NCBI GenBank assembly: GCA_947172705.1
Contig: CAMWCA010000013.1
Location: 1 to 62,190, forward strand
Reading direction: 5' to 3'
Source: an uncultured Lachnospiraceae bacterium
Lineage (GTDB): Bacteria > Bacillota > Clostridia > Lachnospirales > Lachnospiraceae
Length of the DNA stretch: 62,190 bases
In this document: piece by piece, positions 47,036-56,417 of the stretch
How positions within the stretch are numbered: the stretch's first letter is position 1
How the letters are laid out: the number at the start of each line of letters is the position of its first letter
Position numbers and translations under genes: made by a program
The notes under the pieces: generated by a model
The model's input: the letters and a program-made list of their open reading frames with translations, nothing else
Database searches by the model: none
Told to the model about the DNA's origin: nothing

Positions 47036-48838
47036 ATGACACAGAAAATCAGATCCATATTTAATCGGATCTCCGGGATGAAGCTGCGCTATAGGATGCT
47101 CTTTGTGTATATCATAGGCGGCGCGCTGCCCATGATCTGCATAGGAGTGTATATGGTGCATGGAATGTCCCGCATTCTCATTGAGCAGGCAAAGGATGCG
47201 GAGCTTGTGGAACTGGAAATGGCAAGAGAACAGGTGGAGGAAATGACAGGTACTGTGAGTACGGTCACCAAGTATTTCTATTTTGACCCACAGCTGGAAG
47301 AGATCGCCACAAAGAAATATGGGAATTATCAGGAGGTCGTCCAGGCATATAAGAAATTTACTCCTTTTTTGGACTATGGAAGATATTATAACAGCACCCT
47401 TGCCTGGATTAATATCTATGTAAAAAACGACACTCTGGTTGGAAATTCCCGTTTTATTCCGGTAACAGAGGAATTGGAGGAAGAGGAGTGGTATCAGTCG
47501 GTAACGGATAAAAAAGGCGGCGGTTTATGGCGCTTTTGCCGAATTCCGTCTACTGATTATGATGCCCTTGCGCTGCACAGAATGTTGAAAACCCAAAAAG
47601 GAGAGGATGTTGGGGTGCTGGCGGTCTACATCCGCCCGGAGCGTTTTACCACCCTTTTGCAGGATAAAAACTGTGACACTTTTGTGCTGTTGAACGGAGA
47701 AATGATGGTCAGCCGTCAGGGAGAAAGTATTACCCTGGATCAGCTTGAAGAGTTCCTTCCGGGGGGAGAGGCAGGGCAGACCCAAAGTAATATTATGGTG
47801 GGGAGACAGGAATATGTTATGACCTGCGAAACCATCCCGCTGATCGAATCTCAGGATTATCTCCAGGTGGTAAGCGTCAGGGCATATAGAGATATTTTAC
47901 ATGACGTGAACAGCCAGACAGCAAAAAGCATGGTTTTTTTTGCCCTCAGCGTAATTTTATCGGTCACGGTCATTTGGTTGTTTTCCCATTCCTTCAGCCG
48001 CCGGGTAGAACGGTTCCTGGCGCAGATGCAAAAGGCGGCAAAGGGAAATTTTGAGCTGGAAAAAAGGCTGGAGGGGGAGGATGAGATCAGCGAGCTGTAT
48101 GATTACCTGGGTACCATGATCTTTCAGATTCAAAGGCTTCTATCAGAGGTCTACCGTGAGCGGCTCCATGCGGAACGGCTTACCATCCAGCAGAAGGACG
48201 CGGAGTTTAAAATGCTGGCAAGCCAGATCAATCCTCATTTTCTGTATAATACCCTGGAGACCATTCGCATGAAGGCGCGCAGAAGCGGACAATACGACAT
48301 CGAGGAGATCGTGAAAATGCTTGCCAAGATCATGCGCAGCACCCTGCAGGCAGGGGCAAGCCAGGTCACCATCTGGGAGGAGACGGAGCTGGTGGAGCAC
48401 TATCTGAAAATACAGCAGTACCGTTTTGAGGATCGAATCCGCTATCAGATTACCGTGGAGGAAGAAACCCAAAACCTTTCTATTCTTCCGCTGATCATGC
48501 AGCCTATTGTGGAGAATTCCATTATCCATGGACTGGAGAGCAAAGAGGGAGTGGGAACTATCGATATCCGTATCGAAAGCAGACCGGAAAATGTGGTGAT
48601 CACCATTGCGGACGACGGTCTGGGGATGGAAGCGGAAAAGCTAAAGGAACTGCGGGAAAAGTTAAACAGCTATAACGAAAAGGGAAAGCACATCGGTGTC
48701 AGCAATGTGCATCAAAGAGTAAAGCTGAAATATGGAGATGCCTATGGCGTCAGAATTGACAGTCAGGAAGGAAGCTATACCAGAGTGGAGATCTGGCTGC
48801 CGGAGGCGGCAAAACTGAAGGGGGAAGCAGATGTATAA
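47036..48838 (+). CDS. YesM-type sensor histidine kinase
   Basis: 600 residues from ATG 47036, six bases after AAGGAG. Span one (about 17-39), an extracellular Cache-like sensor (to about 290), span two (SMVFFALSVILSVTVIWLF), HAMP, then a His-kinase core with LASQINPHFLYNTLETIRM (phospho-His about residue 404) and an ATPase domain (IADDGLGMEAEKL). This class senses sugars or binding-protein complexes outside the cell. It overlaps the YesN-type regulator gene by 8 bp. Placed between two importers, it probably controls the second one. Confidence 0.92.
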   Translation: MTQKIRSIFNRISGMKLRYRMLFVYIIGGALPMICIGVYMVHGMSRILIEQAKDAELVELEMAREQVEEMTGTVSTVTKYFYFDPQLEEIATKKYGNYQEVVQAYKKFTPFLDYGRYYNSTLAWINIYVKNDTLVGNSRFIPVTEELEEEEWYQSVTDKKGGGLWRFCRIPSTDYDALALHRMLKTQKGEDVGVLAVYIRPERFTTLLQDKNCDTFVLLNGEMMVSRQGESITLDQLEEFLPGGEAGQTQSNIMVGRQEYVMTCETIPLIESQDYLQVVSVRAYRDILHDVNSQTAKSMVFFALSVILSVTVIWLFSHSFSRRVERFLAQMQKAAKGNFELEKRLEGEDEISELYDYLGTMIFQIQRLLSEVYRERLHAERLTIQQKDAEFKMLASQINPHFLYNTLETIRMKARRSGQYDIEEIVKMLAKIMRSTLQAGASQVTIWEETELVEHYLKIQQYRFEDRIRYQITVEEETQNLSILPLIMQPIVENSIIHGLESKEGVGTIDIRIESRPENVVITIADDGLGMEAEKLKELREKLNSYNEKGKHIGVSNVHQRVKLKYGDAYGVRIDSQEGSYTRVEIWLPEAAKLKGEADV

Positions 48839-50354
48839 GGTAATGATAATTGACGATGAAGCAATGATCAGATGGGGCATTCACGATCTGTTGGATTGGG
48901 AAGAGGAAGGTTTTGTTTTCTGTGAGGATGGCAAGGACGGGAAGGACGGGCTGAAAAAGCTTTTGGAGAACCAGCCGGATCTGGCGCTGGTGGATATCAA
49001 AATGCCGGGAATGAACGGGCTGGAACTGATTCATCAGGCGCAGGAAGCGGGATTTGACGGGTATTTTATCATTCTTACCGGTTATGCGGAGTTTGAATTT
49101 GCCAAAACAGCAATCCAGCATGGTGTAAAAGAATACCTTTTAAAGCCCATTGATGAGGAAGAACTGAAAAGTTGTGTAGAGAGGATCAGGGAAGAGCTTG
49201 TCCAAAAGGAGGGGGAGCAAAGCTACCATTCGGCAAATGAAAACATTGCCAGGGAAGAGCTTCTTCGCCGGATCGTTTTGCAGATGGAGACAAGGGAAAA
49301 TCTGGAGGAAAAGATCAGACGCTACCAGATCGCCTTTGGAGAGAAGGTTCTGTGCGCGGCAATTCTCACTGACAGGGATCTGCTCAACCATAAGGAGGAG
49401 GGAAGATTTCAGGAAAAGGTGCGCATGTTCCTGCAGGATAGCGAACTGTACAATGAAAAGATGGTCATGGACAATCAGATGGTGCTGGTAGGCTTTGGCT
49501 TAGACTACAAAACATGGGTGGATCTGCTTGCAAGAAGAAACGAGTGGCTTAAAAAAAGACTTGGGGAGGGGCTGCTGATCGCGGTGGGGCATAACGTGAA
49601 CCAGTGGTACGATCTGTGTTATTCCTATGAGTTTGCACGGTTTTTGCTGGAGCAGGATTTTCTGTTTGGACAATATGACGTGCTCTCCATCAATACCATT
49701 GAGGAACAACAGAAGGATGCGGAGAATCCCTCACCGGAGCAGTTTATGATCCTCATTGAGGTAGGAGATCTGGACGGAATAAAGGCAGGGGTGGAGAAAT
49801 TTGAAACTTACTGCAAAAAGAATCTGATGAAGGAGATGGATATCAAGATCCAGATCATGTACAATTTGATGACCATCCGAAACAGCATTGAAAAGAAATA
49901 TGGCAGCCCGGACGGCAGAGTGATGGAATTGATGGAGAAAATGAATCAGTGTGAGAAGCTGGACCGGCTGATGGAGTTATACTGCCAGGTGCTCCAGAAT
50001 ATGTGCCGCCAGATCGGCAGCGACGATTCGGCAACCGTCATTAAGCGGATGTATTATTATATGGAAAAGAATTACGACCAGGATCTTAAGGTGGAAAGCT
50101 TTGCGAAGATGTTTAATTATAACAGCAATTATCTTGGCAAAATTTTCAGAAAAGAGATGGGGGACAGCTTCAATAATATTCTGGATACCATAAGGATCGT
50201 GAATGCCAAAAGGCTGTTGCTGGAAACAGATATGAAGGTCTATCAGATATCAGAACGGGTGGGATATGGGAATATAGATTATTTTTATTTGAAGTTCAAA
50301 AAGTATGTGGGGATCAGCCCAAAGGAATATAAGAAGGAAATGATCAGGGAATAG
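48831..50354 (+). CDS. YesN-type AraC response regulator
   Basis: 507 residues. Receiver domain at 1-120 with acidic pocket DDEAM and phospho-Asp in LALVDIKMPGMNGLEL (about residue 55), a middle region, and an AraC HTH pair at about 405-505 (SFAKMFNYNSNYLGKIFRKEM, YGNIDYFYLKFKKYVGISPKEY). Partner of the overlapping YesM kinase. A dyad upstream of the next importer is a candidate target. Confidence 0.93.
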   Translation: MYKVMIIDDEAMIRWGIHDLLDWEEEGFVFCEDGKDGKDGLKKLLENQPDLALVDIKMPGMNGLELIHQAQEAGFDGYFIILTGYAEFEFAKTAIQHGVKEYLLKPIDEEELKSCVERIREELVQKEGEQSYHSANENIAREELLRRIVLQMETRENLEEKIRRYQIAFGEKVLCAAILTDRDLLNHKEEGRFQEKVRMFLQDSELYNEKMVMDNQMVLVGFGLDYKTWVDLLARRNEWLKKRLGEGLLIAVGHNVNQWYDLCYSYEFARFLLEQDFLFGQYDVLSINTIEEQQKDAENPSPEQFMILIEVGDLDGIKAGVEKFETYCKKNLMKEMDIKIQIMYNLMTIRNSIEKKYGSPDGRVMELMEKMNQCEKLDRLMELYCQVLQNMCRQIGSDDSATVIKRMYYYMEKNYDQDLKVESFAKMFNYNSNYLGKIFRKEMGDSFNNILDTIRIVNAKRLLLETDMKVYQISERVGYGNIDYFYLKFKKYVGISPKEYKKEMIRE

Positions 50355-50389
50355 GGAAAACCCCTTGCAGATTTGAACGCAAAACGAAT

Positions 50390-50435
50390 GAGGTTGTGCA
50401 TTATGCCCAAAAAGGGCGTGCACAGCCTCTTTTCT
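50390..50435 (+). terminator. Intrinsic terminator after two-component genes
   Basis: GAGGTTGTGC...GCCC pairs with GGGC...GCACAGCCTC around AAAAA, then TTTT. Confidence 0.75.
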
Positions 50436-50495
50436 TTGGGCAGACAGAGAGATAAATAGGGGCTTTTCCATGGAAATGTAAAAAAATTAGGGCAA

Positions 50496-50545
50496 AATGA
50501 CTGCAAAAAGTGGGGTATTAGTCATTCAGGGTTTATTTATATAAT
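50496..50545 (+). promoter_or_regulatory. Promoter region of importer 2 with dyad
   Basis: AATGACT (50496-50502) and AGTCATT (50520-50526) form an inverted repeat upstream of a TATAAT at 50540-50545. There is no good -35, which suits activation, plausibly by the YesN-type regulator. Confidence 0.5.
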
Positions 50546-50573
50546 AAATGCAGAAAGGGAGGTTGAGAAAAGC

Positions 50574-51512
50574 ATGAAGAAAAATGAACCAAAAGTAAAA
50601 GCAAAAAAAGAAAAGTTTTCATGGAATCTCATGTGGAAACAGCGATACCTCCTGATAATGTCAGTGCCCTTTGTAATATGGCTGATCGTATTTAAGTACT
50701 TGCCCTTGTGGGGATGGACAATGGCATTTCAGGAAGTAAAACCCAATTCCTTTGCACTGCCGATATGGGAGAGAAAGTTTGTGGGATTTGACAATTTTAT
50801 TCAGGCATTTACAGACAGATTATTCCCCCAGACCATGATCAATACCATTGGAATCAGTATCCTGGGAATTGCAATCGGAACCGTATCATCCATTTTCTTT
50901 GCGTTGGTATTAAACGAGATCTGTTTTACCCGTTTCAAGAAGATCACCCAGACAGTGTCCTATCTGCCCCACTTCGTATCCTGGGTTATCATCGCCAGCA
51001 TTGCCAAGATGCTTTTGAATGACGGCGGCGCAGTTGACACCATGCTGAATACGAAGCTGCATTTGATGTCCACCAATTCTCCGGCATTCTGGATCGTGGT
51101 TTGCCTGATCAATGTCTGGAAAGAGATGGGATGGGACGCTATCATTTATCTCTCCGCCATGGCAGGCATCGACCAGGGACTTTATGAAGCGGCAAAGGTG
51201 GATGGAGCCAATCGTTTTGCAAGGATCTGGCACATTACCCTTCCCAGCATCAAGCCCACGGTGATCGTTCTTTTGATCATGAGCATCGGCGGCGCGTTGA
51301 ATGTAGGTATGGAGCGTCAGATGCTGCTAAGCAACGGCATTGTTCAGGATCATGCAATGGTGCTTTCCTGGTTTGCTTATATCCGAGGTATTGGAAGCAA
51401 TAACTACGGGCTGGGTACTGCAATCGGTATGTTCCAGTCGGTGGTAGGCATTATTCTCCTGTTTATTGCTAATAAGATCGCCGGGCTGCTTGGCGAAAAT
51501 AAGCTTGTATAG
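50574..51512 (+). CDS. ABC permease, LplB type (system 2)
   Basis: 312 residues, six spans, EAA loop EAAKVDGANRFARIWHITLPSI (about 204-225). The basic N-terminus with KYLPLWGWTMAFQ after span one is typical of LplB/YtcP importers, which carry complex oligosaccharides and usually stand beside YesMN. It starts at ATG 50574 after GGGAGG. Confidence 0.9.
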   Translation: MKKNEPKVKAKKEKFSWNLMWKQRYLLIMSVPFVIWLIVFKYLPLWGWTMAFQEVKPNSFALPIWERKFVGFDNFIQAFTDRLFPQTMINTIGISILGIAIGTVSSIFFALVLNEICFTRFKKITQTVSYLPHFVSWVIIASIAKMLLNDGGAVDTMLNTKLHLMSTNSPAFWIVVCLINVWKEMGWDAIIYLSAMAGIDQGLYEAAKVDGANRFARIWHITLPSIKPTVIVLLIMSIGGALNVGMERQMLLSNGIVQDHAMVLSWFAYIRGIGSNNYGLGTAIGMFQSVVGIILLFIANKIAGLLGENKLV

Positions 51513-51524
51513 GGGGGCGGAAAA

Positions 51525-52421
51525 ATGGCAAAGAATAGTTATCAGATCAAAAATACGGGAAAAAGCGAAAAAGTTCTGGATTATGTACTGCTGGTATTTT
51601 GCCTGCTGCTCATCGTTATAACGGTATATCCGTTTTTGAACGTGCTGGCAATTTCCCTGAATGATCCCATGGATACCATGAGAAATATTAATTTCATTAT
51701 TCCCAGAAAATTTACATTGAGCAACTACATATACATTTTCGAGGAAAATAATCTTGGAAGCGCCTTCATCATGTCGGTGGTGAGAACGGTGGTGGGAACG
51801 CTGATCGGCGTTATCTGTACGGCAATGCTTGCCTACGTATTGAGCCGGAAGGACTTCTATTTTAACAAGCCCTTTACCGTTTTGTTCATCATTACCATGT
51901 ATGTAAGCGGCGGTATGATTCCGGAATACCTGCTCCTTACAAGAACCCTGCATTTAAGCAATAACTTTATGGTATATATCATTCCCGGTTTGATCTGGGT
52001 GTATAACGTGATCCTGATGCGTTCCTTTATCGAAGGTCTGCCCCTTGCTTTGCAGGAAGCGGCAAAGATAGACGGGGCAAACGATTTCGTAATATGGCTG
52101 AAGGTGATACTGCCTCTTTGTACACCCACCATTGCAACGGTGGCGCTGTTCCTGGCGGTAGGTCAGTGGAATGCGTTTATGGATACCTATCTTTACGCAA
52201 GAGATCTTCCTACTTTGCAGTATGTATTGTATGAAATTATGGAAAAGGCTTCCATTAAGATCGATCCTCACGCTCAGGCAAATCAAATTCAAAATGCGGT
52301 TTCCCCCATGTCTGTGCGTATGGCGATCACCATTGTCGCAACAGTACCTATTTTAATCGTTTACCCTTTCCTGCAGAAGTACTTTGTAGGAGGTATGACG
52401 TTAGGAGCAGTAAAGGATTGA
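51525..52421 (+). CDS. ABC permease, YtcP type (system 2)
   Basis: 298 residues, six spans, EAA loop EAAKIDGANDFVIWLKVILPLC (about 179-200), and C-terminus KYFVGGMTLGAVKD typical of the YtcP group. It is 12 bp after the LplB-type gene and pairs with it. Confidence 0.9.
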   Translation: MAKNSYQIKNTGKSEKVLDYVLLVFCLLLIVITVYPFLNVLAISLNDPMDTMRNINFIIPRKFTLSNYIYIFEENNLGSAFIMSVVRTVVGTLIGVICTAMLAYVLSRKDFYFNKPFTVLFIITMYVSGGMIPEYLLLTRTLHLSNNFMVYIIPGLIWVYNVILMRSFIEGLPLALQEAAKIDGANDFVIWLKVILPLCTPTIATVALFLAVGQWNAFMDTYLYARDLPTLQYVLYEIMEKASIKIDPHAQANQIQNAVSPMSVRMAITIVATVPILIVYPFLQKYFVGGMTLGAVKD

Positions 52422-52468
52422 TAAAAGCAGTTGAAATCAGATAAAATGAATATATAAAGGAGGAAATT

Positions 52469-54040
52469 ATGAAAGCAAAGAAGTTATGTGCATTACTTGT
52501 AACGGTTTCTCTTGCAGCAGGTCTGTTAAGCGGCTGTGGCAGCAAAGGGGACAGCGCGGAAACAGGAGCGGCAGGGGAAGGCGGCGTGATAGAGCTGACC
52601 TTCTACAATGCAGACGGAGAGGAAGATCCCTGGACGGACCCGGTGGCGCTTGCCCTGACGGAAAAAACAGGGGTGAAACTGAAAACAGAATATCCCGTAT
52701 CCTCAGACGATCAAAAGGTTGCCCTTATGATCGCAGAGCAGAATTATCCTGATATGATCTATGCCAAAGGAGATGCAGGCAGCCTGATCGACGCGGGGGC
52801 GCTGATCGATATGACAGAATTGATCGAAGAGTATGGTCCTAATATTAAGAAGCTTTACGGTGAAGAGTTTGATAAACTGAAATATTCCCAGGAAGACCCT
52901 TCCATTTATCAGTTGTCTTCCTACGCGGTAGGGGGAACCAATTATAAGCATTCGGGAAATGCCCAGATCCAGTGGGATGTTTTGAAGGAGAATGATTATG
53001 AGGTTCCGGAAACGCTGGAGCAGTTTGAAAAGACGTTGAAGGACTATATTGCGGCGCATCCCACCACGGACGATGGCATGGACACCATTGGAATCACTCT
53101 TTCCACTGCCGACTGGCATTGGATGATCACTCTGGGGAATCCTGCCGGCTATATTGCAGAAGGCGCGCCGGATAACGGTCAGTGGCTGGTTGACGAGAAT
53201 TACAATGCAATGTACAAATTCCGTTCCGATAAAGTGCGTGAGTATTTCAAATGGCTGAACAGAATGTACAACGAGGGTATTTTGGATCATGAATTTGCAA
53301 CCCAGACCCATGAGGACTATATTGCCAAGATCGCAACCGGCCGGGTACTTTCCCTGTTTGATACAGACTGGGACTATGCCGACGGTGAAAGAATTCTCAC
53401 GGCGGACGGTAAATTGAATAAGACCTACTGCGGCATTCCCTTAACCTCAGATGCTGATACCAAGGCTCCGTCTTTGATGTACCAGGGGCTTACCACCGGA
53501 CAGGGAGTGGGCATTACCACGGCATGTAAAGATCCCGTAGCAGCAATCAAATATCTGGATTTCCTTTGCTCCGATGAAGGTCAGGTACTGGTGAATTGGG
53601 GAATCGAAGGAACCAATTATTTCCTGGATGAGGATGGACACCGTTATCGTACGGAGGAAGAGGCAAATGCGGCAAACAGCGATAAGGAATATCGCAAGAA
53701 TACCGGCGTGGGCTTTCACAATTATCCTTTCCCCTGCTATGGAAACGGCGTTGAGGACGCTACCGGAAGCACCTACACAACGGCAAGTAAGGATGCGGTT
53801 ATTTCGGAGTATAACGAGGAACAAAAGGCGGCATGTGCAGCCTGGGGCGTGGAGATTCTTACCGATATTTATCCTCAGGCATCAGAATTTGAGACTCCTA
53901 AATATTCAGCTATCTGGGCTTATACAAAGCCGGTTGAATTTGACGAGATCGGCAATAAACTGGATGAGATCGCCTGGTCGGCTCTGATCAGCTGCGTGAT
54001 CGGCAGCGAAGCAGATTTTGACGCTTCCTATGACAGATGA
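52469..54040 (+). CDS. Extracellular solute-binding lipoprotein (system 2), C-terminus frameshifted
   Basis: 523 residues as read, with lipobox LLSGCG (Cys about residue 24) and a family-1 binding fold of the large LplA type. The frame stops at 54038-54040, right after FDASYDR. In another frame, a further 29 codons (54037-54126) read MISDLENTGMGEAEEMLTEI and end at a TAG. That matches the usual C-terminal helix of these proteins, so one base appears to be missing near 54036. This is either a real late frameshift or a sequencing error. Binds the substrate for importer 2. Confidence 0.88.
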   Translation: MKAKKLCALLVTVSLAAGLLSGCGSKGDSAETGAAGEGGVIELTFYNADGEEDPWTDPVALALTEKTGVKLKTEYPVSSDDQKVALMIAEQNYPDMIYAKGDAGSLIDAGALIDMTELIEEYGPNIKKLYGEEFDKLKYSQEDPSIYQLSSYAVGGTNYKHSGNAQIQWDVLKENDYEVPETLEQFEKTLKDYIAAHPTTDDGMDTIGITLSTADWHWMITLGNPAGYIAEGAPDNGQWLVDENYNAMYKFRSDKVREYFKWLNRMYNEGILDHEFATQTHEDYIAKIATGRVLSLFDTDWDYADGERILTADGKLNKTYCGIPLTSDADTKAPSLMYQGLTTGQGVGITTACKDPVAAIKYLDFLCSDEGQVLVNWGIEGTNYFLDEDGHRYRTEEEANAANSDKEYRKNTGVGFHNYPFPCYGNGVEDATGSTYTTASKDAVISEYNEEQKAACAAWGVEILTDIYPQASEFETPKYSAIWAYTKPVEFDEIGNKLDEIAWSALISCVIGSEADFDASYDR

Positions 54041-54126
54041 TTTCCGATCTGGAAAATACAGGCATGGGCGAGGCGGAAGAAATGCTGACAGAGATCGTAA
54101 AGGAAAGAGTAGCGTTGGTAGAATAG
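54037..54126 (+). pseudogene. Out-of-frame C-terminal end of the solute-binding protein
   Basis: 29 codons continuing the upstream protein after an apparent one-base deletion. The content (Asp-Leu-Glu, MGEAEEMLTEIVKERV) is a plausible amphipathic helix closing the binding fold. There is no ribosome binding site for independent translation. Confidence 0.65.
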
Positions 54127-54182
54127 GAAAACAGGAAACATATCCCATTGTGAGAAAACAGCGGGCACATAGAATCAGTTGA

Positions 54183-54228
54183 AAAACAGGTCATATATTC
54201 GGAACTTCTGGAATATGACCTGTTTTTT
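54183..54228 (+). terminator. Intrinsic terminator between importer 2 and the glycosidases
   Basis: AACAGGTCATAT pairs with ATATGACCTGTT, followed by TTTT. It would limit read-through into the GH genes or act as an attenuator. Confidence 0.82.
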
Positions 54229-54252
54229 CAAGAGTAGAAAGGAGAAGCGGAA

Positions 54253-56310
54253 GTGGAAAGCTTTGTGTTTGAAACGCGGGAAAAGGAGGATGAAAGCACT
54301 TTTTCCTCTAAGATAGAAAAGATTCCCTTTGGCGGAGATTACAATCCCGAGCAGTGGCCGGAGGATGTATGGAAGGAGGATATGCGTCTTTTTAAGCTTG
54401 CCGGGATTGACTGCGTCACATTAAATGTATTCAGCTGGGCGGCATTGCAGCCCAGTGAGGAACAGTATAATTTTGACCGTCTGGATCGGATTATGGAAAT
54501 GGTACGGGCAAACGGATTGAAGGTGATCCTGGCGACCTCCACGGCAGTGCATCCGGCATGGATGGCGAGAAAATATCCGGAGGTGCTCAGAACGGATTTT
54601 GAAGGGAGGAAGCGTAAGTTTGGCGACCGGCATAATTCCTGTCCCAACAGCCCGGTCTTTCAAAAATATGCGGCGCGCCTTGCGGGAAAGCTTGCCCGGC
54701 GGTATCAAAATTATGAAAATATCATCGCATGGCATGTGTCCAATGAATATGGAGGGGAATGCTATTGCGAAAACTGCGAAAAAGCTTTTCGAAAATGGCT
54801 TCAGGAAAAGTACAAAACCCTGGAAGAATTGAACCGGGTCTGGAATACCTTTTTCTGGGGGCATACCTTTTATGATTGGGAGGAGATTCCTGCGCCCAAT
54901 TTGCTGAGCGAGCATTTTGAGAGAGAACGAACCACCTTCCAGGGAATTTCCTTGGATTACAGGCGGTTTTTCTCGGACTCCCTGTTAAACTGTTACCGGA
55001 TGGAATATGAGAAAATCAAGGAATATACGCCACAGCTTCCGGTTACCACAAATATGATGGGTTTTTATAAGCTGCTGGATTATCAGAAGTGGGCAAACTA
55101 TCTGGATTTTGCTTCCTGGGATAATTATCCGGCAAATGAAGCCCCTCCTTCGGTGGCGGCTATGAACCATGATCTGATGAGAGGCTTGAAACAGGGTGCG
55201 CCTTTTGTGCTGATGGAGCAGACTCCCAGCGTAACCAACTGGCTGTCCTACAACGCCCTGAAAAGACCCGGGGTGATGCGTTTGTGGAGTTATCAGGCGA
55301 TTGCCCATGGCTCTGATTCCGTACTGTTTTTCCAGATGCGCAGAAGCATAGGCGCCTGTGAAAAATTCCACGGAGCAGTGATTGACCATGCGGGTCATGA
55401 GTATACAAGAGTGTTTCGGGAAGTGAAGGCGTTGGGAAAAGAGCTGGAAAAACTGGGAAGCAGAACCCTGGGAACCAGAGTAAAGGCGCGTGTGGCTATT
55501 TTGGTGGATTGGGATAATTGGTGGGCGCTGGAATATTCCGCAGGTCCCAGTTGTGACCTGAAATATCTGGAGGAGGTACAGCGTTATTACGACGCTTTTT
55601 ATGAAAAAAATATTCCCGTGGATATCATTTCCGTTTCCGATCCTCTGGAGGAATACACATTGGTGGTTGCTCCGGCGCTTTATATGGTAAAGGAAGGCTA
55701 TGCAGGGAAGCTTGAGGCGTTTGTGAAAAGGGGAGGCTGTTTTGTGACCACCTTTTTCTCAGGAATCGTGGATGAACACGATCTGGTTTGTGAGGGCGGT
55801 TACCCGGGAAAGCTCCGGGAGCTTTTAGGTATCTGGGTGGAGGAAACCGACGCGCTTCCTCCGGATCAGAAAAACAGCTTTCGATGGAGAGGAAAAGAGT
55901 ATGAATGCCGGCTTCTTTGTGATATTCTTTATACCAGGAAGGCAAAGGCGCTTGCTTTTTATGAAAAGGATTTTTATGCCGGAGCCCCTGTGCTTACAAA
56001 AAACCGATATGGGGACGGGTATGCCTATTATGTGGCGACACGGGGAGAGCAGGATTTTTACCGGGATTTTGCAGCTATGGTGACAAAGGAAATGGGGATA
56101 GACCCTATATGGGAGGAAGTTCCGGGAGTGGAGATCTGCGCCCGGCAAAACAGGAAGCACAAGTATATCTTCTTTTTAAATCACAGGGAGGAGCCGGTGA
56201 AAATTACCGCTTTGGAGGGCGGAAAATCCTTGCTTGAGGATGTAAGCTACGGCGTGGGAGAGTGTTTCCAGGTGGAACCCAAAGGAGTTGTGATTCTTCA
56301 AATTTCATAG
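54253..56310 (+). CDS. Beta-galactosidase, GH42
   Basis: 685 residues from a GTG at 54253 after AAAGGAGAAG. The TIM barrel has acid/base Glu165 in WHVSNEYGG and nucleophile Glu322 in VLMEQTPS. The cysteines in CYCENC after Glu165 are those that bind zinc in many GH42 enzymes. A trimerisation domain (about 400-600) and a C-terminal beta domain follow. No signal peptide, so it acts in the cytoplasm. About 18 extra residues precede the usual start of the family. In this context it would remove terminal beta-galactose from imported oligosaccharides. Confidence 0.92.
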   Translation: MESFVFETREKEDESTFSSKIEKIPFGGDYNPEQWPEDVWKEDMRLFKLAGIDCVTLNVFSWAALQPSEEQYNFDRLDRIMEMVRANGLKVILATSTAVHPAWMARKYPEVLRTDFEGRKRKFGDRHNSCPNSPVFQKYAARLAGKLARRYQNYENIIAWHVSNEYGGECYCENCEKAFRKWLQEKYKTLEELNRVWNTFFWGHTFYDWEEIPAPNLLSEHFERERTTFQGISLDYRRFFSDSLLNCYRMEYEKIKEYTPQLPVTTNMMGFYKLLDYQKWANYLDFASWDNYPANEAPPSVAAMNHDLMRGLKQGAPFVLMEQTPSVTNWLSYNALKRPGVMRLWSYQAIAHGSDSVLFFQMRRSIGACEKFHGAVIDHAGHEYTRVFREVKALGKELEKLGSRTLGTRVKARVAILVDWDNWWALEYSAGPSCDLKYLEEVQRYYDAFYEKNIPVDIISVSDPLEEYTLVVAPALYMVKEGYAGKLEAFVKRGGCFVTTFFSGIVDEHDLVCEGGYPGKLRELLGIWVEETDALPPDQKNSFRWRGKEYECRLLCDILYTRKAKALAFYEKDFYAGAPVLTKNRYGDGYAYYVATRGEQDFYRDFAAMVTKEMGIDPIWEEVPGVEICARQNRKHKYIFFLNHREEPVKITALEGGKSLLEDVSYGVGECFQVEPKGVVILQIS

Positions 56311-56417
56311 GATTTTATCACTGAAAAATAGAGTATTTATTTTGCCCTTTCTTTTATATAATGAGGAAAAACAAGAATCACGGCAAAAGGCACGGATTGG
56401 AATTGAGGAGGTTGTTT

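Noticed and set aside
54030..54126. Programmed frameshift in the binding protein
   Set aside because: No slippery heptamer or downstream pseudoknot is evident; a simple one-base loss or sequencing error explains it.
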